From: Cryobacterium sp. GrIS_2_6
GTDB taxonomy: Bacteria; Actinomycetota; Actinomycetes; Actinomycetales; Microbacteriaceae
NCBI RefSeq assembly: GCF_035984545.1
Contig: NZ_JAXCHP010000001.1
Coordinates: 2,852,001 to 2,916,000, forward strand
DNA: 64,000 nucleotides
Direction of reading: 5' to 3'
The notes under the pieces were generated by a model. That model made no database searches and was not told where the DNA came from. It saw nothing but the letters and a program-made list of their open reading frames with translations. The position numbers and the translations under genes were made by a program. Every line of letters starts with the position of its first letter. The stretch's first letter is position 1. Below are positions 16,457 through 24,931 of this stretch, piece after piece.

Positions 16457-18355
16457 TTACAAGGCCGGGGCTCCGACCGTGTCGAACATCGCGTAGTCGT
16501 CGGTCACGAGGGTTCCGTTGCTGAACAGGTTCAGCCCGAAACTGATCGCGGTGGCACCGGCCGGCAGGGCCGGGGTCGTGAAGCTCGCCTGAGTGTACGC
16601 GGATGCCGTCGCGAGCCACGGGCTCGACGTCCAGTATTGCCAGGCCCCGCTCGCATCCCGGTAATAGACCGCGAACTGGGTGGAGGTCGTCGACGTGTAC
16701 CAGGCCCGGAGCGAGTAGGTGCGCCCGGCTATCGCGGGCGGGGCGCAGGCCCCGCTGTCCAGGCTCGGCAGCAGCTTCGCGTCGCCGTTCGCGTAGTTCG
16801 TCACGACGAGCTTCTCCGCCTTGGTGCCGGTGTGCGCCGTCGCGACGGTCGTGAACGCAGCCGTGTTGGTGCCGTAACCGCCGATCTGGTAGCACTGCGG
16901 GAGGGCGGCGACGCCGGCGGTCTCCAGACTCGAGTTCTGGATCAGGTTGGCGCCGGGGGCCGGCGGCGGGGATACGGGCAGGGTTGCGGCGTCGAAGGCC
17001 GTGTAGTCGTCCGTGGTCAGGGTGCCGTTGCTCAGGAGGTTGAGGCCGAAGGTGATCGCGCTCGCCCCGGCGGGCAGTGCCGGGGTCGTCCAGCTCGCCT
17101 TCTGGTAGGTCGCGGACGCGGCGAAGAGCGGGCTCGCGGTCCAGTAGGTCCAGGAGCCGAGTCCGGTCCGGTAGTAGACCTCGATCTGGGTCGCTGCCGT
17201 GGACTTGTACCAGGCCGCGAGCGCGTACGCCGTGCCCGGGGTGGCCGCGGGGGCGCATCCGCCCAGGTCAGGGGTCGGCAGCCATTTCGCGTCACCGTTG
17301 GAGTAGCCCGTCATGGTCAGGCGGGCCGCCCGGTTGCCGCTGTGGCCCGGGGTGACCGTGGTGAAGGCGGGGGTGTTCGTGCCGTATGAGGCGCCCTGCC
17401 AGCACTGGGGTAGTCCGGCGGTCAGGGTTTCGAAGCCGGGGTTGGAGACCAGGTTGATGCCGGCGGGCTTCGGCGTGACGGCCGGGCCGGAGACGACGGC
17501 TTTGACGGTGCCGCCGATGACCTGGTCGACCGTCTTGACCGTCGTCGTCGCAGGGCGGGTCTTCAGCCACTGCACGAACTGGGTGAACAGGGTCGGGCTG
17601 ATCGTGAGCGGGTCGGTGAGCCCCGTCGCGATGTGGTGGAAGGTCAGCTGCTGCCAGCCGCCCGCGGTCTCGGCCTGGGTGACGGTGTTCTGGAGGTCGG
17701 TCAGGCTCCAGGTGTTGTCGACCTCATCCGGAGCCTGGGTCAGGTACGGGTCGGGCGGCGGGACGCTCTCGGTGAGCGCGCATCCCGTGCAGCCGAACCG
17801 GGTCTGGATGTCTCCGAGGCCACGGGCGCTGTTGTACCCGCAGTTCTTGACAATGGTTTCGGTGGCAGGGGTCAGCAGCGAGGCGAAGGGATAGGCGAAG
17901 CTCGTCACCCGGAATCCCCAGTTGGTGAGGTTGACCCGGTCGTTGCAGACCTGGCGGGTCGCCTCGTCCGTCGGGAGGGTGGCGAGGTCGGGGTGCGTCA
18001 CGGTGTGGCCGCCGATTTCGTTGCCGTCGGCGACGAGAGTCTGCACCTGGGCAAGTGTCATGTAGCCCGGCTGGTTGATATACCCGGACGGCGTGTAGAA
18101 GGTGCCGTGCAACCCATTCGCCTTAAGGATCGAGGCCGCGGTCAGCTGGTCCGCGTTCGCGTCGTCGAAGGTGAGCGTGATGACGGCGGGAACGGCAGCG
18201 CTGGCCGGAAGGGCAGCGAATCCGTCGGCGACTCCGACGGAGACGAGTGCAAGCACGAAGGTCGAGACCCAGGCGAGCCAGCGCGGGCGGCTCCGACTGA
18301 AATTACCGGTCAGCCGGTGTTTGGCGGCCGCAGGATTGCCTGACTGAACGTCCAT
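16457..18355 (-). CDS. secreted polysaccharide deacetylase with two C-terminal repeat domains
   Basis: Secreted NodB-type carbohydrate esterase of about 632 aa. The signal peptide is WLAWVSTFVLALVSVGVADG with an ASA cleavage site. The catalytic domain has VITLTFDDAN (catalytic and metal Asp), HTVTHPDL (two metal His) and RVTSFAYPFA. Two tandem carbohydrate-binding-like domains follow (about 325-475 and 480-630), sharing NLVSNPGFET / NLIQNSSLET, the pattern GYSNGDAKWLPTPDLGGCA / NYANGDAKLLPSLDSGACA and SFGLNLFSNGTLVTDDY. Substrate is likely chitin, xylan or peptidoglycan. ATG 18355 has GGAG 9 nt upstream; ATG 18370 is an alternative. Confidence 0.88.
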   Translation of the reverse strand: MDVQSGNPAAAKHRLTGNFSRSRPRWLAWVSTFVLALVSVGVADGFAALPASAAVPAVITLTFDDANADQLTAASILKANGLHGTFYTPSGYINQPGYMTLAQVQTLVADGNEIGGHTVTHPDLATLPTDEATRQVCNDRVNLTNWGFRVTSFAYPFASLLTPATETIVKNCGYNSARGLGDIQTRFGCTGCALTESVPPPDPYLTQAPDEVDNTWSLTDLQNTVTQAETAGGWQQLTFHHIATGLTDPLTISPTLFTQFVQWLKTRPATTTVKTVDQVIGGTVKAVVSGPAVTPKPAGINLVSNPGFETLTAGLPQCWQGASYGTNTPAFTTVTPGHSGNRAARLTMTGYSNGDAKWLPTPDLGGCAPAATPGTAYALAAWYKSTAATQIEVYYRTGLGSWTYWTASPLFAASATYQKASWTTPALPAGASAITFGLNLLSNGTLTTDDYTAFDAATLPVSPPPAPGANLIQNSSLETAGVAALPQCYQIGGYGTNTAAFTTVATAHTGTKAEKLVVTNYANGDAKLLPSLDSGACAPPAIAGRTYSLRAWYTSTTSTQFAVYYRDASGAWQYWTSSPWLATASAYTQASFTTPALPAGATAISFGLNLFSNGTLVTDDYAMFDTVGAPAL

Positions 18356-18504
18356 ATCGCTGAGCTCCATTCTGGGCCCCTGTCTCCCGCGCCGGGATGG
18401 CGCGGAAGACAGTCGGGTTAGGGCGCCGGAATCCCCATTAACGGGTGACCTCTCGGCCCTGTCAATGCGCGGCGCCCCACCAGAATGGGGGGTAGAACGG
18501 ATGC

Positions 18505-18771
18505 CTAGACCGCGCGGCGGCGACCCGTTGCGAGTCCGTAGATCAAGAGGACGACGATGGAGCCGCCGATGGCGAGAAGCCAGGTCTGCAGCGAGAAGAA
18601 GTCCTGCAGCGGAGCGTTGAACAGGATGCCGCCGAGGAACCCGCCGAGGAGTGCGCCGACGACGCCGAGGAGCAGTGTCACGAACCATCCGCCGCCCTGC
18701 TGGCCGGGGAGGATGAGTTTGGCGATGGCCCCGGCGATCAGGCCGAGGAAAAGGAAGCCGAAGAAGCCCAT
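18505..18771 (-). CDS. GlsB/YeaQ/YmgE family stress membrane protein
   Basis: 88-aa protein with three hydrophobic helices of the transglycosylase-associated protein family. Typical features are the start MGFFGFLFLGLIAGAIAKLILPG, the GGGWF linker and the glycine-zipper GVVGALLGGFLGG. Homologues are induced by general or cell-envelope stress. It is in line with the Asp23-CsbD gene upstream on the same strand, suggesting one stress operon. Confidence 0.9.
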   Translation of the reverse strand: MGFFGFLFLGLIAGAIAKLILPGQQGGGWFVTLLLGVVGALLGGFLGGILFNAPLQDFFSLQTWLLAIGGSIVVLLIYGLATGRRRAV

Positions 18772-18894
18772 GGGGTGCTCTTTTCTGGATTGGTCACACG
18801 TGGTTGCGGATTTTGAAACGGTCTAGCGGTGGAGCGGTCTGGCGGCGGAACGACGGCGGCGCGGCAGGCCGGGGCCCGCCGCGCCGGAAGAGGT

Positions 18895-19551
18895 CTAGTC
18901 CTTGAAGATGTCCTTGATGTTCTCGCCGGCCTTCTTGGCGCTCGCGGATGCCTGCTCCGCACGCCCCTCCGCGACCTTGGAGTCGTCGTTGGTGGCCTTG
19001 CCGATGGCCTCGTTGGCCTTGCCCTTGAGGTCTTCGGCCGCGTTCTTGATCTTGTCTGATGCGCTCATCGTGTTGTCACTTTCTCTCGGTGTTTCTCTGG
19101 GGGTGCCCGACGCGGTTGCGCGGGAAGTCTGGTCGTCTTCCGAGGGGTGGTGCACGTCATTGATCGTGACGTTCACCGCCGACACGCCGAGGCCGACGAA
19201 GTCCTCGATCGCCCGCGTGATGCTCGCCCGCACCTCGGCGGCGATCTGGTGCACCGGAACCGGGTACTCGGCCACGATGACGATGTCGACGACCACGTCC
19301 GTGTCACCGACCGTGACGCTGACGCCCTGGCTCAGGTCCGTTCCGCTCAGGGCCTCGCGAATGGCGCCGAAGGCCCGGACGGGCGCGCTGCCGAGGGAGT
19401 GCACCCCGGTCACGCCACGGGCGGCGACGCCCGCGACCTTGGCGACAACGCTGTCGCTGATGACGGTCTGTCCGCCGACCGAATCGCCGCCGGAGACACC
19501 GCCGGACGAGTCGCGATCGGAAATACCGCGGAGAGCACGGGAGAGCGGCAT
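18895..19551 (-). CDS. Asp23/Gls24 domain fused in frame to a CsbD-like domain
   Basis: A single open frame of 218 aa. Residues 1-135 are an Asp23/Gls24 alkaline-shock domain (VGGQTVISDSVVAKVAGVAA, VVVDIVIVAEYPVPVHQIAAEVR). After a polar linker, residues 162-218 are a complete CsbD-type stress protein (MSASDKIKNAAEDLKGKANE). The two are normally separate adjacent genes. An internal ATG at 19068 with a weak upstream purine stretch could still start free CsbD. No stop codon is present between them. So this is a genuine fusion, loss of a stop, or an overlapping translational arrangement. Confidence 0.8.
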   Translation of the reverse strand: MPLSRALRGISDRDSSGGVSGGDSVGGQTVISDSVVAKVAGVAARGVTGVHSLGSAPVRAFGAIREALSGTDLSQGVSVTVGDTDVVVDIVIVAEYPVPVHQIAAEVRASITRAIEDFVGLGVSAVNVTINDVHHPSEDDQTSRATASGTPRETPRESDNTMSASDKIKNAAEDLKGKANEAIGKATNDDSKVAEGRAEQASASAKKAGENIKDIFKD

Positions 19552-19685
19552 GTTGGGTATTCTTTCGTTGTCGATGGGCGAAGATCGTGATGATCGTCAC
19601 TGGTATGACGTAGGCCGCCACCGGTTCGTCACGCGGAGATCGAAAATCTATTGGGCGCACCACCGGGTGAATCGGGAAGGACGTG

Positions 19686-20261
19686 ATGACCACCGTTACG
19701 AGGCACGCCGTCCCATCCGCTCTCGACGCGGCATCCGACGCCCTGCTCGCCGACCGCGCGGCCGACGGCGATGTTCGCGCCTTCGAGGTTCTCGTCCGTC
19801 GCCACGGCCCTCTGATGCGCGTGCACGCGACCCGGATCCTGGGTTCGAACGACGAGACGGACGATGTGGTGCAGGAGTCATTCATCACGGCCTGGCGGCA
19901 ACTGCCGACCCTTGAGAACTGCGCCGCGGTGAAGAGCTGGCTGATGCGGATCTGCGGTCGCAAGAGCATCGACCGGGTTCGCGCCCGCCGCGACCACGCC
20001 GACATCACCGAAACGGATGCCGCGGCTCCGGCGGCGCTCACGCCGCACCACGTCGCCGAGACGCAGGAACAGGCCGAGGCGCTCGCGCGATGCCTCGCGG
20101 AGCTGCCGGACGACCAGCGGCGCTGCTGGACCCTGCGGGAACTCGGCGAATACAGCTACACCGATATCGCCGAAGAACTCGACCTGCCCGTGTCGACCGT
20201 GCGAGGCTTGTTGGCACGCGCCCGAAAAACCCTGCTGCGGGAATTGGAGGACTGGCGATGA
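19686..20261 (+). CDS. ECF-type RNA polymerase sigma factor
   Basis: 192-aa sigma-70 family protein. Region 2 spans about 20-90 (LLADRAADGDVRAFEVLVRRH, DETDDVVQESFITAWRQL) and region 4 about 125-185 (ALARCLAELPDDQRRCWTLRELGEYSYTDIAEELDLPVSTVRGLLARARKTL). GGAAGG lies 5 nt before ATG 19686. Its stop overlaps the next start (ATGA), so it is translationally coupled to an Asp23-like protein. It is divergent from the Asp23-CsbD gene and probably drives this envelope-stress block. No classic zinc anti-sigma factor is present. Confidence 0.93.
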   Translation: MTTVTRHAVPSALDAASDALLADRAADGDVRAFEVLVRRHGPLMRVHATRILGSNDETDDVVQESFITAWRQLPTLENCAAVKSWLMRICGRKSIDRVRARRDHADITETDAAAPAALTPHHVAETQEQAEALARCLAELPDDQRRCWTLRELGEYSYTDIAEELDLPVSTVRGLLARARKTLLRELEDWR

Positions 20262-20917
20262 ACGCCCCAGACACCCCCTTTGTGGCTTTCGACCCCGAAG
20301 AGCTGGCCGAGGAGCAGGCCCGCCTGTCCGGGCACACGATCGAGGACCTCAACGACTACCTCGACCGAGGTCGCACCCCGAGCGACTCGAGCATCGACGA
20401 CTCCCCGGCGTGCACAACGGCCCTCACCCGCCTCGAGCGGCTCCGAGCAGCGCTGCGCCGGGTCGACTCGGCCGCCGTGGACCGGGAGTCGTCACGGACT
20501 GACGGCTGGGTCGCGACCATCATCGACAGCATCCGGCTCGAGACCCGGGCCGGTCGGCGGATCCCGCTCACGTCCGACTCACCGGTCGCCCGGCTGGCGC
20601 TCACCGAAGGCGCGGTCATCGGTGTCCTGCGCACGGCGGGGGACGGGATCGACGGCATCCTGATCAGTCGCTGCCGCCTCGACGGCGACGTCACCGAGCC
20701 GGGAGCCCCGATCACGGTGCGCCTCGAGGTGTCGGTCGGGGCCGACGGGATGAATGTCGGCGAGAGCATCACGGCCCTCACCGCACGCCTGCGCGCGGCG
20801 GTCTACGCCGTGCTCGTGCAGCAGACGGAACTGTCGATCGCCGCCGTCGACATCACGGTCACCGACCTGTACCTCACGACAGCCCTGCCGACCCCCGAAG
20901 GAGAAGCCGATGAGTGA
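20258..20917 (+). CDS. Asp23/Gls24-like protein coupled to the sigma factor
   Basis: 219-aa soluble protein. The C-terminal 110 residues follow the Asp23 pattern (GVLRTAGDGIDGILISRCRL, VRLEVSVGADGMNVGESITAL, VDITVTDLYL). The N-terminal 100 residues hold a charged region and the motif ETRAGRRIPL. It starts at ATG 20258, overlapping the sigma factor stop, and overlaps the next gene by 8 nt. Its position after an ECF factor suggests a regulatory or effector role in that response; this is inference. Confidence 0.75.
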   Translation: MNAPDTPFVAFDPEELAEEQARLSGHTIEDLNDYLDRGRTPSDSSIDDSPACTTALTRLERLRAALRRVDSAAVDRESSRTDGWVATIIDSIRLETRAGRRIPLTSDSPVARLALTEGAVIGVLRTAGDGIDGILISRCRLDGDVTEPGAPITVRLEVSVGADGMNVGESITALTARLRAAVYAVLVQQTELSIAAVDITVTDLYLTTALPTPEGEADE

Positions 20918-21239
20918 GCCCGCTGTCGCTGCCGACCAACTCGACGACTACATTCTCGCGGTCCCCGGCGTCGACGCGCTCTACCCGGCCGGCCCGCTCC
21001 TGACCACGGTCGTGGCCTCAGTCGTCGCCGCGCTGATCCCGAGCGTGGCTGCGCCGAATCCAATCGTCGTCGTCGAGAGGTCCGGCGCACTCTCGATCGC
21101 CGCGAACATCGGCGTCGGCCCCGATCATGCGGCACCGGATGTCTGCCGCCGCGTTCACGATGCCATCGCCGAGCACTTCCGTCACGCCGGAGACCCGGTC
21201 ATCTCCGAGATCGCTGTCACGGTCGCCCGCATCGGCTGA
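20910..21239 (+). CDS. conserved small protein of the sigma operon
   Basis: 109-aa soluble protein starting at ATG 20910 inside the preceding coding end. It shows the pattern of actinobacterial proteins next to Asp23 genes: LAVPGVDALYPAGPL, an IVVVERSGALSIAANIGV strand pair and a final EIAVTVARIG. Function unknown. Third gene of the sigma-Asp23 operon. Confidence 0.7.
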   Translation: MSEPAVAADQLDDYILAVPGVDALYPAGPLLTTVVASVVAALIPSVAAPNPIVVVERSGALSIAANIGVGPDHAAPDVCRRVHDAIAEHFRHAGDPVISEIAVTVARIG

Positions 21240-21319
21240 CGCCCGTGAGTCGCGCCGCAGACTCCGATACGGCAGGATGAGTTCCGTACCGATTGGTTCA
21301 CAATCTTCCGGAGGAACCC

Positions 21320-21706
21320 ATGCTCATCGCCGCCCAAATCGTCGCCACCATCGCCGCACTCCTGCACGTGGTCTTCTTCCTCTTCGAGAGCGTGCTCTGG
21401 ATGCGCCCCGCCGTCTACGGGCGGTTCGGGATCGCATCCAGGGACGAAGCGGCGACGATCCGCGCGATGGCGTACAACCAGGGCTTCTACAACCTCGCCC
21501 TCGCGGTCGGGGTGCTCGTCGGCGTCGTGCTGCTCGGGCAGTCCGGTTCCGCGTTCATCGCGGGCAAGACGGCGGTCATCTTCGGAACCGCCTGCATGTC
21601 GGTTGCCGGCGTCGTCCTCGCTTCAACGGGACCCTCCTACCGACGCGCGGCCGCACTCCAGTTCTTCCCCGCTGCCCTCGCCCTCGTCCTGGCGAGCCTC
21701 AGCTAA
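21320..21706 (+). CDS. DUF1304 family membrane protein
   Basis: 128-aa protein with four hydrophobic helices. MLIAAQIVATIAALLHVVFFLFESVLW, the conserved YNQGFYNLALAVGV and FGTACMSVAGVVLAS are typical of DUF1304. ATG at 21320 with an ideal GGAGGA site 4-9 nt upstream. Monocistronic; function of the family is unknown. Confidence 0.9.
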   Translation: MLIAAQIVATIAALLHVVFFLFESVLWMRPAVYGRFGIASRDEAATIRAMAYNQGFYNLALAVGVLVGVVLLGQSGSAFIAGKTAVIFGTACMSVAGVVLASTGPSYRRAAALQFFPAALALVLASLS

Positions 21707-21759
21707 CCCCACGAACAGCGCCCGCCGCGTGGCGACCACGCTCGGCGCGCACGCCGACG

Positions 21760-22437
21760 CTAGTCGACCGCTGCCTGCGCGGTCAGCAGACGGGTCACGG
21801 CCGCGAGCATGGGTGCGCCCCAGCCGGTCGCCCGCGTTCCGCGGTCGTGCTCCGGAATCGTTCGGTTGTAACTCTGGTCGAAAACGACGACGCTCCGTCC
21901 GGCCTTCAGCAGACCGGTCACGACGGGCGGGGCGTCGTCGACGAACAGGTCGATCCCCTCGAGCGCATGCTTGTCGAAACCCGAATGCACGACCGTGGCC
22001 AGGGGCAGTCCGTTCGACGCGATCCACTCCCGCGTATCGGGGTTGAACTCGTCACTCCTGGCCGTGACGGCAACAAGCTCGCATCCGGCAGCCTCAAGGG
22101 CGAGAAGCGTCACGACGGCCTCGTCGAACACCGCGAGGCCCAGGTAGAAGCCGTGGCGTTCGGCATGACCAAAATGGCCGAGGAAGTCCGGCATATCGAC
22201 AAACCACGCGTCGTCGCCGATCCACATGGCGTACTGGTCGAGGTCGGGGAATCGCGTGGACCGTTCAGCCAGGGGGATCGAGAGCTTCTCCCCCATCCAG
22301 TTTCGGAGACCACCGACCGTGTCGGCGGTCGTCGCATCGAGGTCGACCCCGATACGCGGGGCGCGGCCATGCGCGGTCCGGAACCGATCAAGCGCGGCAG
22401 TCAGATCGGCGGGAGCCACAAATGCGTTCGGAGTCAT
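21760..22437 (-). CDS. HAD-superfamily 5'(3')-deoxyribonucleotidase-like protein
   Basis: 225-aa HAD-fold protein resembling the NT5C family. Motif I is GVDLDATTADTVG, motif II is VTARSDEFNPDTREWI and motif III/IV is DLFVDDAPPVVTGLLKAGRSVVVFDQSYN. A bulky cap region contains WIGDDAWFVDMPDF. Likely a nucleotide or small-phosphoester phosphatase. Its ATG overlaps the stop of the upstream EspR-like regulator (ATGA), so it belongs to that four-gene operon. Confidence 0.8.
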   Translation of the reverse strand: MTPNAFVAPADLTAALDRFRTAHGRAPRIGVDLDATTADTVGGLRNWMGEKLSIPLAERSTRFPDLDQYAMWIGDDAWFVDMPDFLGHFGHAERHGFYLGLAVFDEAVVTLLALEAAGCELVAVTARSDEFNPDTREWIASNGLPLATVVHSGFDKHALEGIDLFVDDAPPVVTGLLKAGRSVVVFDQSYNRTIPEHDRGTRATGWGAPMLAAVTRLLTAQAAVD

Positions 22438-22889
22438 TCGAGAGTGTCCTCTTTCAGAAGTTGGGTGATGGTGCGCAGAGTCTCCGGGGAGACATCGCCG
22501 AGAGTCCTCGCGGCGAAATTCACGACTCGTTGTGCGCGGAGCTTCTTGACAAAGGCGAGTTGGGTGTCCACTCGGACGGGGATATCGTCGTCGGAACCCA
22601 GGAGGTAGGCCGGCGGGATCCGGAAGAATTCGGCAATTCCGGTCAGGAGTTTCTCGTCTGTCACGAGAGGGCCGGTCCCCGCGATCATATATGCCCACCG
22701 GGCTCGGGAGAGGGAAAGCGACCGGTCCCGCAGGCCCTCGGCTATCTCGCGGTAGGTATACGGGGTATTTCCCTCTGCGACGACGACGTCGAGCAGAAGG
22801 TTGAGCTTCCTCGCCAGTTCCATCTGCGCGCTGAGACCCTGTGCGGTCGGAGGAGTCTTGCCGTTCACGTCAGGCGTTCCCCTCTTCAT
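22434..22889 (-). CDS. EspR-like helix-turn-helix regulator
   Basis: 151-aa protein with an N-terminal XRE-type HTH (ARKLNLLLDVVV, YTYREIAEGLRDRSLSLSRARWAYMIAGTGPLVTDEKLLTGIAEFF). The turn IPPAYLLGSDDD follows, then a C-terminal dimerisation helix region. This arrangement matches the EspR/ESX-associated regulator family of actinobacteria. It is the third gene in an operon after an ImmA/IrrE-like protein and a MAB_1171c-type membrane protein, and may bind the twin GACATGTC sites upstream. Confidence 0.8.
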   Translation of the reverse strand: MKRGTPDVNGKTPPTAQGLSAQMELARKLNLLLDVVVAEGNTPYTYREIAEGLRDRSLSLSRARWAYMIAGTGPLVTDEKLLTGIAEFFRIPPAYLLGSDDDIPVRVDTQLAFVKKLRAQRVVNFAARTLGDVSPETLRTITQLLKEDTLE

Positions 22890-22920
22890 CGGTGCGCCGT
22901 CCCCGCTACGTCTCGTCGCA

Positions 22921-23934
22921 TCACGGCTGCCCCTCCACAGTCATAACGGGCAACGCTCGAGCGCCACCCGGGGAAACGAGGTGCTCAGCGGTAGCCAACA
23001 GCGCCTGGTCCGACCGCGATATTTCCTGAGGATACAGCAGGAGGCAATCACGAACCTCGACATAGCGACGGTAGAGTCGCGCAGCGGCGCCGCGGGTCAG
23101 AACCAAGTGGATCCTCGCCTCAGGAACGTCAAGGCTGAGTTCGGGCGACTCGGACAACAGCCGCTCCCAGAGAGGTGCGAGCCTCACCAGGAGAACGCGA
23201 ACCTGGACTTCCCGTTGGACTCGTATGACGCCGTCCACCGCCGCCGTGAGGCCGAATCCAACGGCCAGGCACGAGGGCGCGATCAATAGCGCCGCATAGT
23301 AGACGCCGCCCGTCCCGGTCGCGAAGTCAGCATTGTGGTTGACGTTCGCCATGACCGCATTGAGGAGGCTGACGACGGCGTACACGATGACACCGGCGCA
23401 GCCGACAACGACGAAGCCGAGTGAGACCCGGGTCAGCCGTCGTCGCTGCCTTCGCCGGTCCGAGAGACATGCCGCCGCCACCGTGACCGAGAAATACGCC
23501 AGGGCCACCCAGGTGGTCGCCGCGTACGCCGTGTAGTCCCACCGATCGAGAAAGCGGATGTCCGGCAGCAGTCGCCAGTCGGCCCCAAAGAACAACACTG
23601 ACTGAATGAGAATGACCACCCCCGGGAAGATCGCAGAGAGAGGTTTGATCCGCCACCCACCGGGGTGCGCCGACGATGCGGCCCGCACGAGTTCGTTGAG
23701 AAGTGCTATTGCGATGACCGCAGTGACGTGGAAAAGGTAATACGTCACGTTCACGCCGCCGAGAGCGGCATCGAGCACGTCGAAGACAAGATCGGTCTGC
23801 AGCGACATCGTCAGCGCGAACACCGCAAGAAACGAGAACAGCAGGCGCCGACGGCCCCGCACGACGGACGGGAGGCAGAACAGGGCGGCCAGCCAAAGGA
23901 GCGCGCTCACGCCACCAGCGATGAGGGAGGCCAC
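22921..23934 (-). CDS. MAB_1171c family putative transporter
   Basis: 337-aa protein: seven or so membrane helices in the first 220 residues, then a soluble C-terminal domain (about 230-337; RVLLVRLAPLWERLLSESPEL, RLYRRYVEVRDCLLLYP) as in the DUF6545-containing MAB_1171c family. Family members usually sit with an EspR/XRE regulator and an ImmA/IrrE-like protein, exactly as here. Its GTG start shares one base with the stop of the upstream metalloprotease gene. Transport activity is only a database naming; the real role may be sensing or toxin-related. Confidence 0.8.
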   Translation of the reverse strand: MASLIAGGVSALLWLAALFCLPSVVRGRRRLLFSFLAVFALTMSLQTDLVFDVLDAALGGVNVTYYLFHVTAVIAIALLNELVRAASSAHPGGWRIKPLSAIFPGVVILIQSVLFFGADWRLLPDIRFLDRWDYTAYAATTWVALAYFSVTVAAACLSDRRRQRRRLTRVSLGFVVVGCAGVIVYAVVSLLNAVMANVNHNADFATGTGGVYYAALLIAPSCLAVGFGLTAAVDGVIRVQREVQVRVLLVRLAPLWERLLSESPELSLDVPEARIHLVLTRGAAARLYRRYVEVRDCLLLYPQEISRSDQALLATAEHLVSPGGARALPVMTVEGQP

Positions 23935-24428
23935 TACAGCACCCGCCCGAATCCGGTCCGGGCGCCGTCACGGGCCTCCGCGCGGTCACTCAGCATAGTC
24001 AAGGCGAGCCGGTCGCCGATCGCTTCGGCGAGTGCTTCCAGCTCGTCGGTCAAACTGCTTCGCAAAAGTGCGTGCACGATGGCGTCATAGGGGATCAGGG
24101 GCGCGAATCGCGCGACTTGATCGGCCGAGAGTAATTCCTTGTCGTCGCTGAGGATCATATGGCCATATTCATGGTTGATGAGCTGCTGCCGATGCACTGC
24201 TGAGATCGTCGGGGCATGGTGGATGCGCTCGAAGGCTTCGCCGGCGACCTCGATCCAGAGTCCGCAGACACCAGCGTGCAGCATCGTTTCGCTGCCCTCG
24301 CGGATCACAATCTGTTTTTTCCGGAGGCTCTCCATATGCGCGTGGAGCCGCTCGGGCGTGAGCGGCCGCGGCAAATCGAGTGCCGCGACAAGCTCGTGCG
24401 CGCGCTTCTGGCGTTCTTGGTGATCCAT
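23934..24428 (-). CDS. ImmA/IrrE-like zinc metallopeptidase
   Basis: 164-aa protein with the gluzincin motif HEYGHMIL (about residue 86) and a flanking Glu region, as in ImmA/IrrE peptidases that cleave XRE repressors. Start ATG 24428 is preceded by GGGGGAAAG. Residues encoded further upstream cover the operator region and are not likely translated. It is first in the operon with the MAB_1171c protein, the EspR-like regulator and the HAD phosphatase. A repressor-protease partnership with the EspR-like protein is plausible but inferred. Confidence 0.82.
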   Translation of the reverse strand: MDHQERQKRAHELVAALDLPRPLTPERLHAHMESLRKKQIVIREGSETMLHAGVCGLWIEVAGEAFERIHHAPTISAVHRQQLINHEYGHMILSDDKELLSADQVARFAPLIPYDAIVHALLRSSLTDELEALAEAIGDRLALTMLSDRAEARDGARTGFGRVL

Positions 24429-24477
24429 GGTCTTTCCCCCGGTCGATGCCACGTTCAGCCAACCCCGGACCTCAACA

Positions 24478-24526
24478 TTGGACATGTCTATCGTCTGCTA
24501 CGCTTGCCTTCGGTTGGACATGTCTA
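24478..24526. promoter_or_regulatory. twin operators TTGGACATGTCTA
   Basis: The identical 13-mer TTGGACATGTCTA occurs at 24478-24490 and 24514-24526, 36 bp apart. Each contains the palindrome GACATGTC. They lie 50-98 bp upstream of the ImmA/IrrE-like start. A third, weaker GGCATGTCC lies near 24556. They are likely sites for the operon's own HTH regulator. Confidence 0.8.
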
Positions 24527-24931
24527 GGTTACAGTTCCGGGGGGAACGCCGTAACCGGCATGTCCGAACCACGCACGATGCGGATTCACGGGCGACAGCG
24601 GGGCGTCGCCGTGCGCGTGGTGCGGAGCTGCCCACAGGCCTCCGCACCACGCAGCCGCCTCGCCACATCGTCTTCTCGCCGCACAGGCTCCTCACCATGC
24701 CGCCCCTGCGCCACGCTGCCTACCGTGCCGCCCATGACTTGCGGCTGCGCTTGATCCGGAATCTGGCCTTTTCCGACACCTTTCGCGTGGCGCGGAGCAA
24801 AATGTGCTCCTGTGGTCTGACCACAACAGGTAGTATCGATCTCACGCCCCAACCACTAGATATGGTCTTTCGCCCGACTAACTGTCCCGCTCGATTGTCG
24901 TGGGGAGTATTAGTCAAGGAGGCAGCAGCGC
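24527..24931. other. regulatory gap between the EspR-like operon and nrdD
   Basis: No credible gene. The region holds a perfect 13-bp stem hairpin (24615-24627 with 24640-24652, 12-nt loop), a perfect palindrome GTGGTCTGACCAC (24812-24824) and an NrdR-box-like site (24852-24867). GGAGG at 24918-24922 is the nrdD ribosome site. Confidence 0.6.
24852..24867 (+). promoter_or_regulatory. possible NrdR box
   Basis: ACCACTAGATATGGTC resembles the NrdR consensus ACACTATATATAGTGT in its TAGATAT core and roughly symmetric flanks. It is 65 bp before nrdD. NrdR boxes normally come in pairs about 31 bp apart; no good second box was found. Confidence 0.35.

Noticed and set aside
24540..24930. Cobalamin or other known riboswitch upstream of nrdD
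   Set aside because: No B12-box or other recognised aptamer core was seen; only simple hairpins and palindromes.
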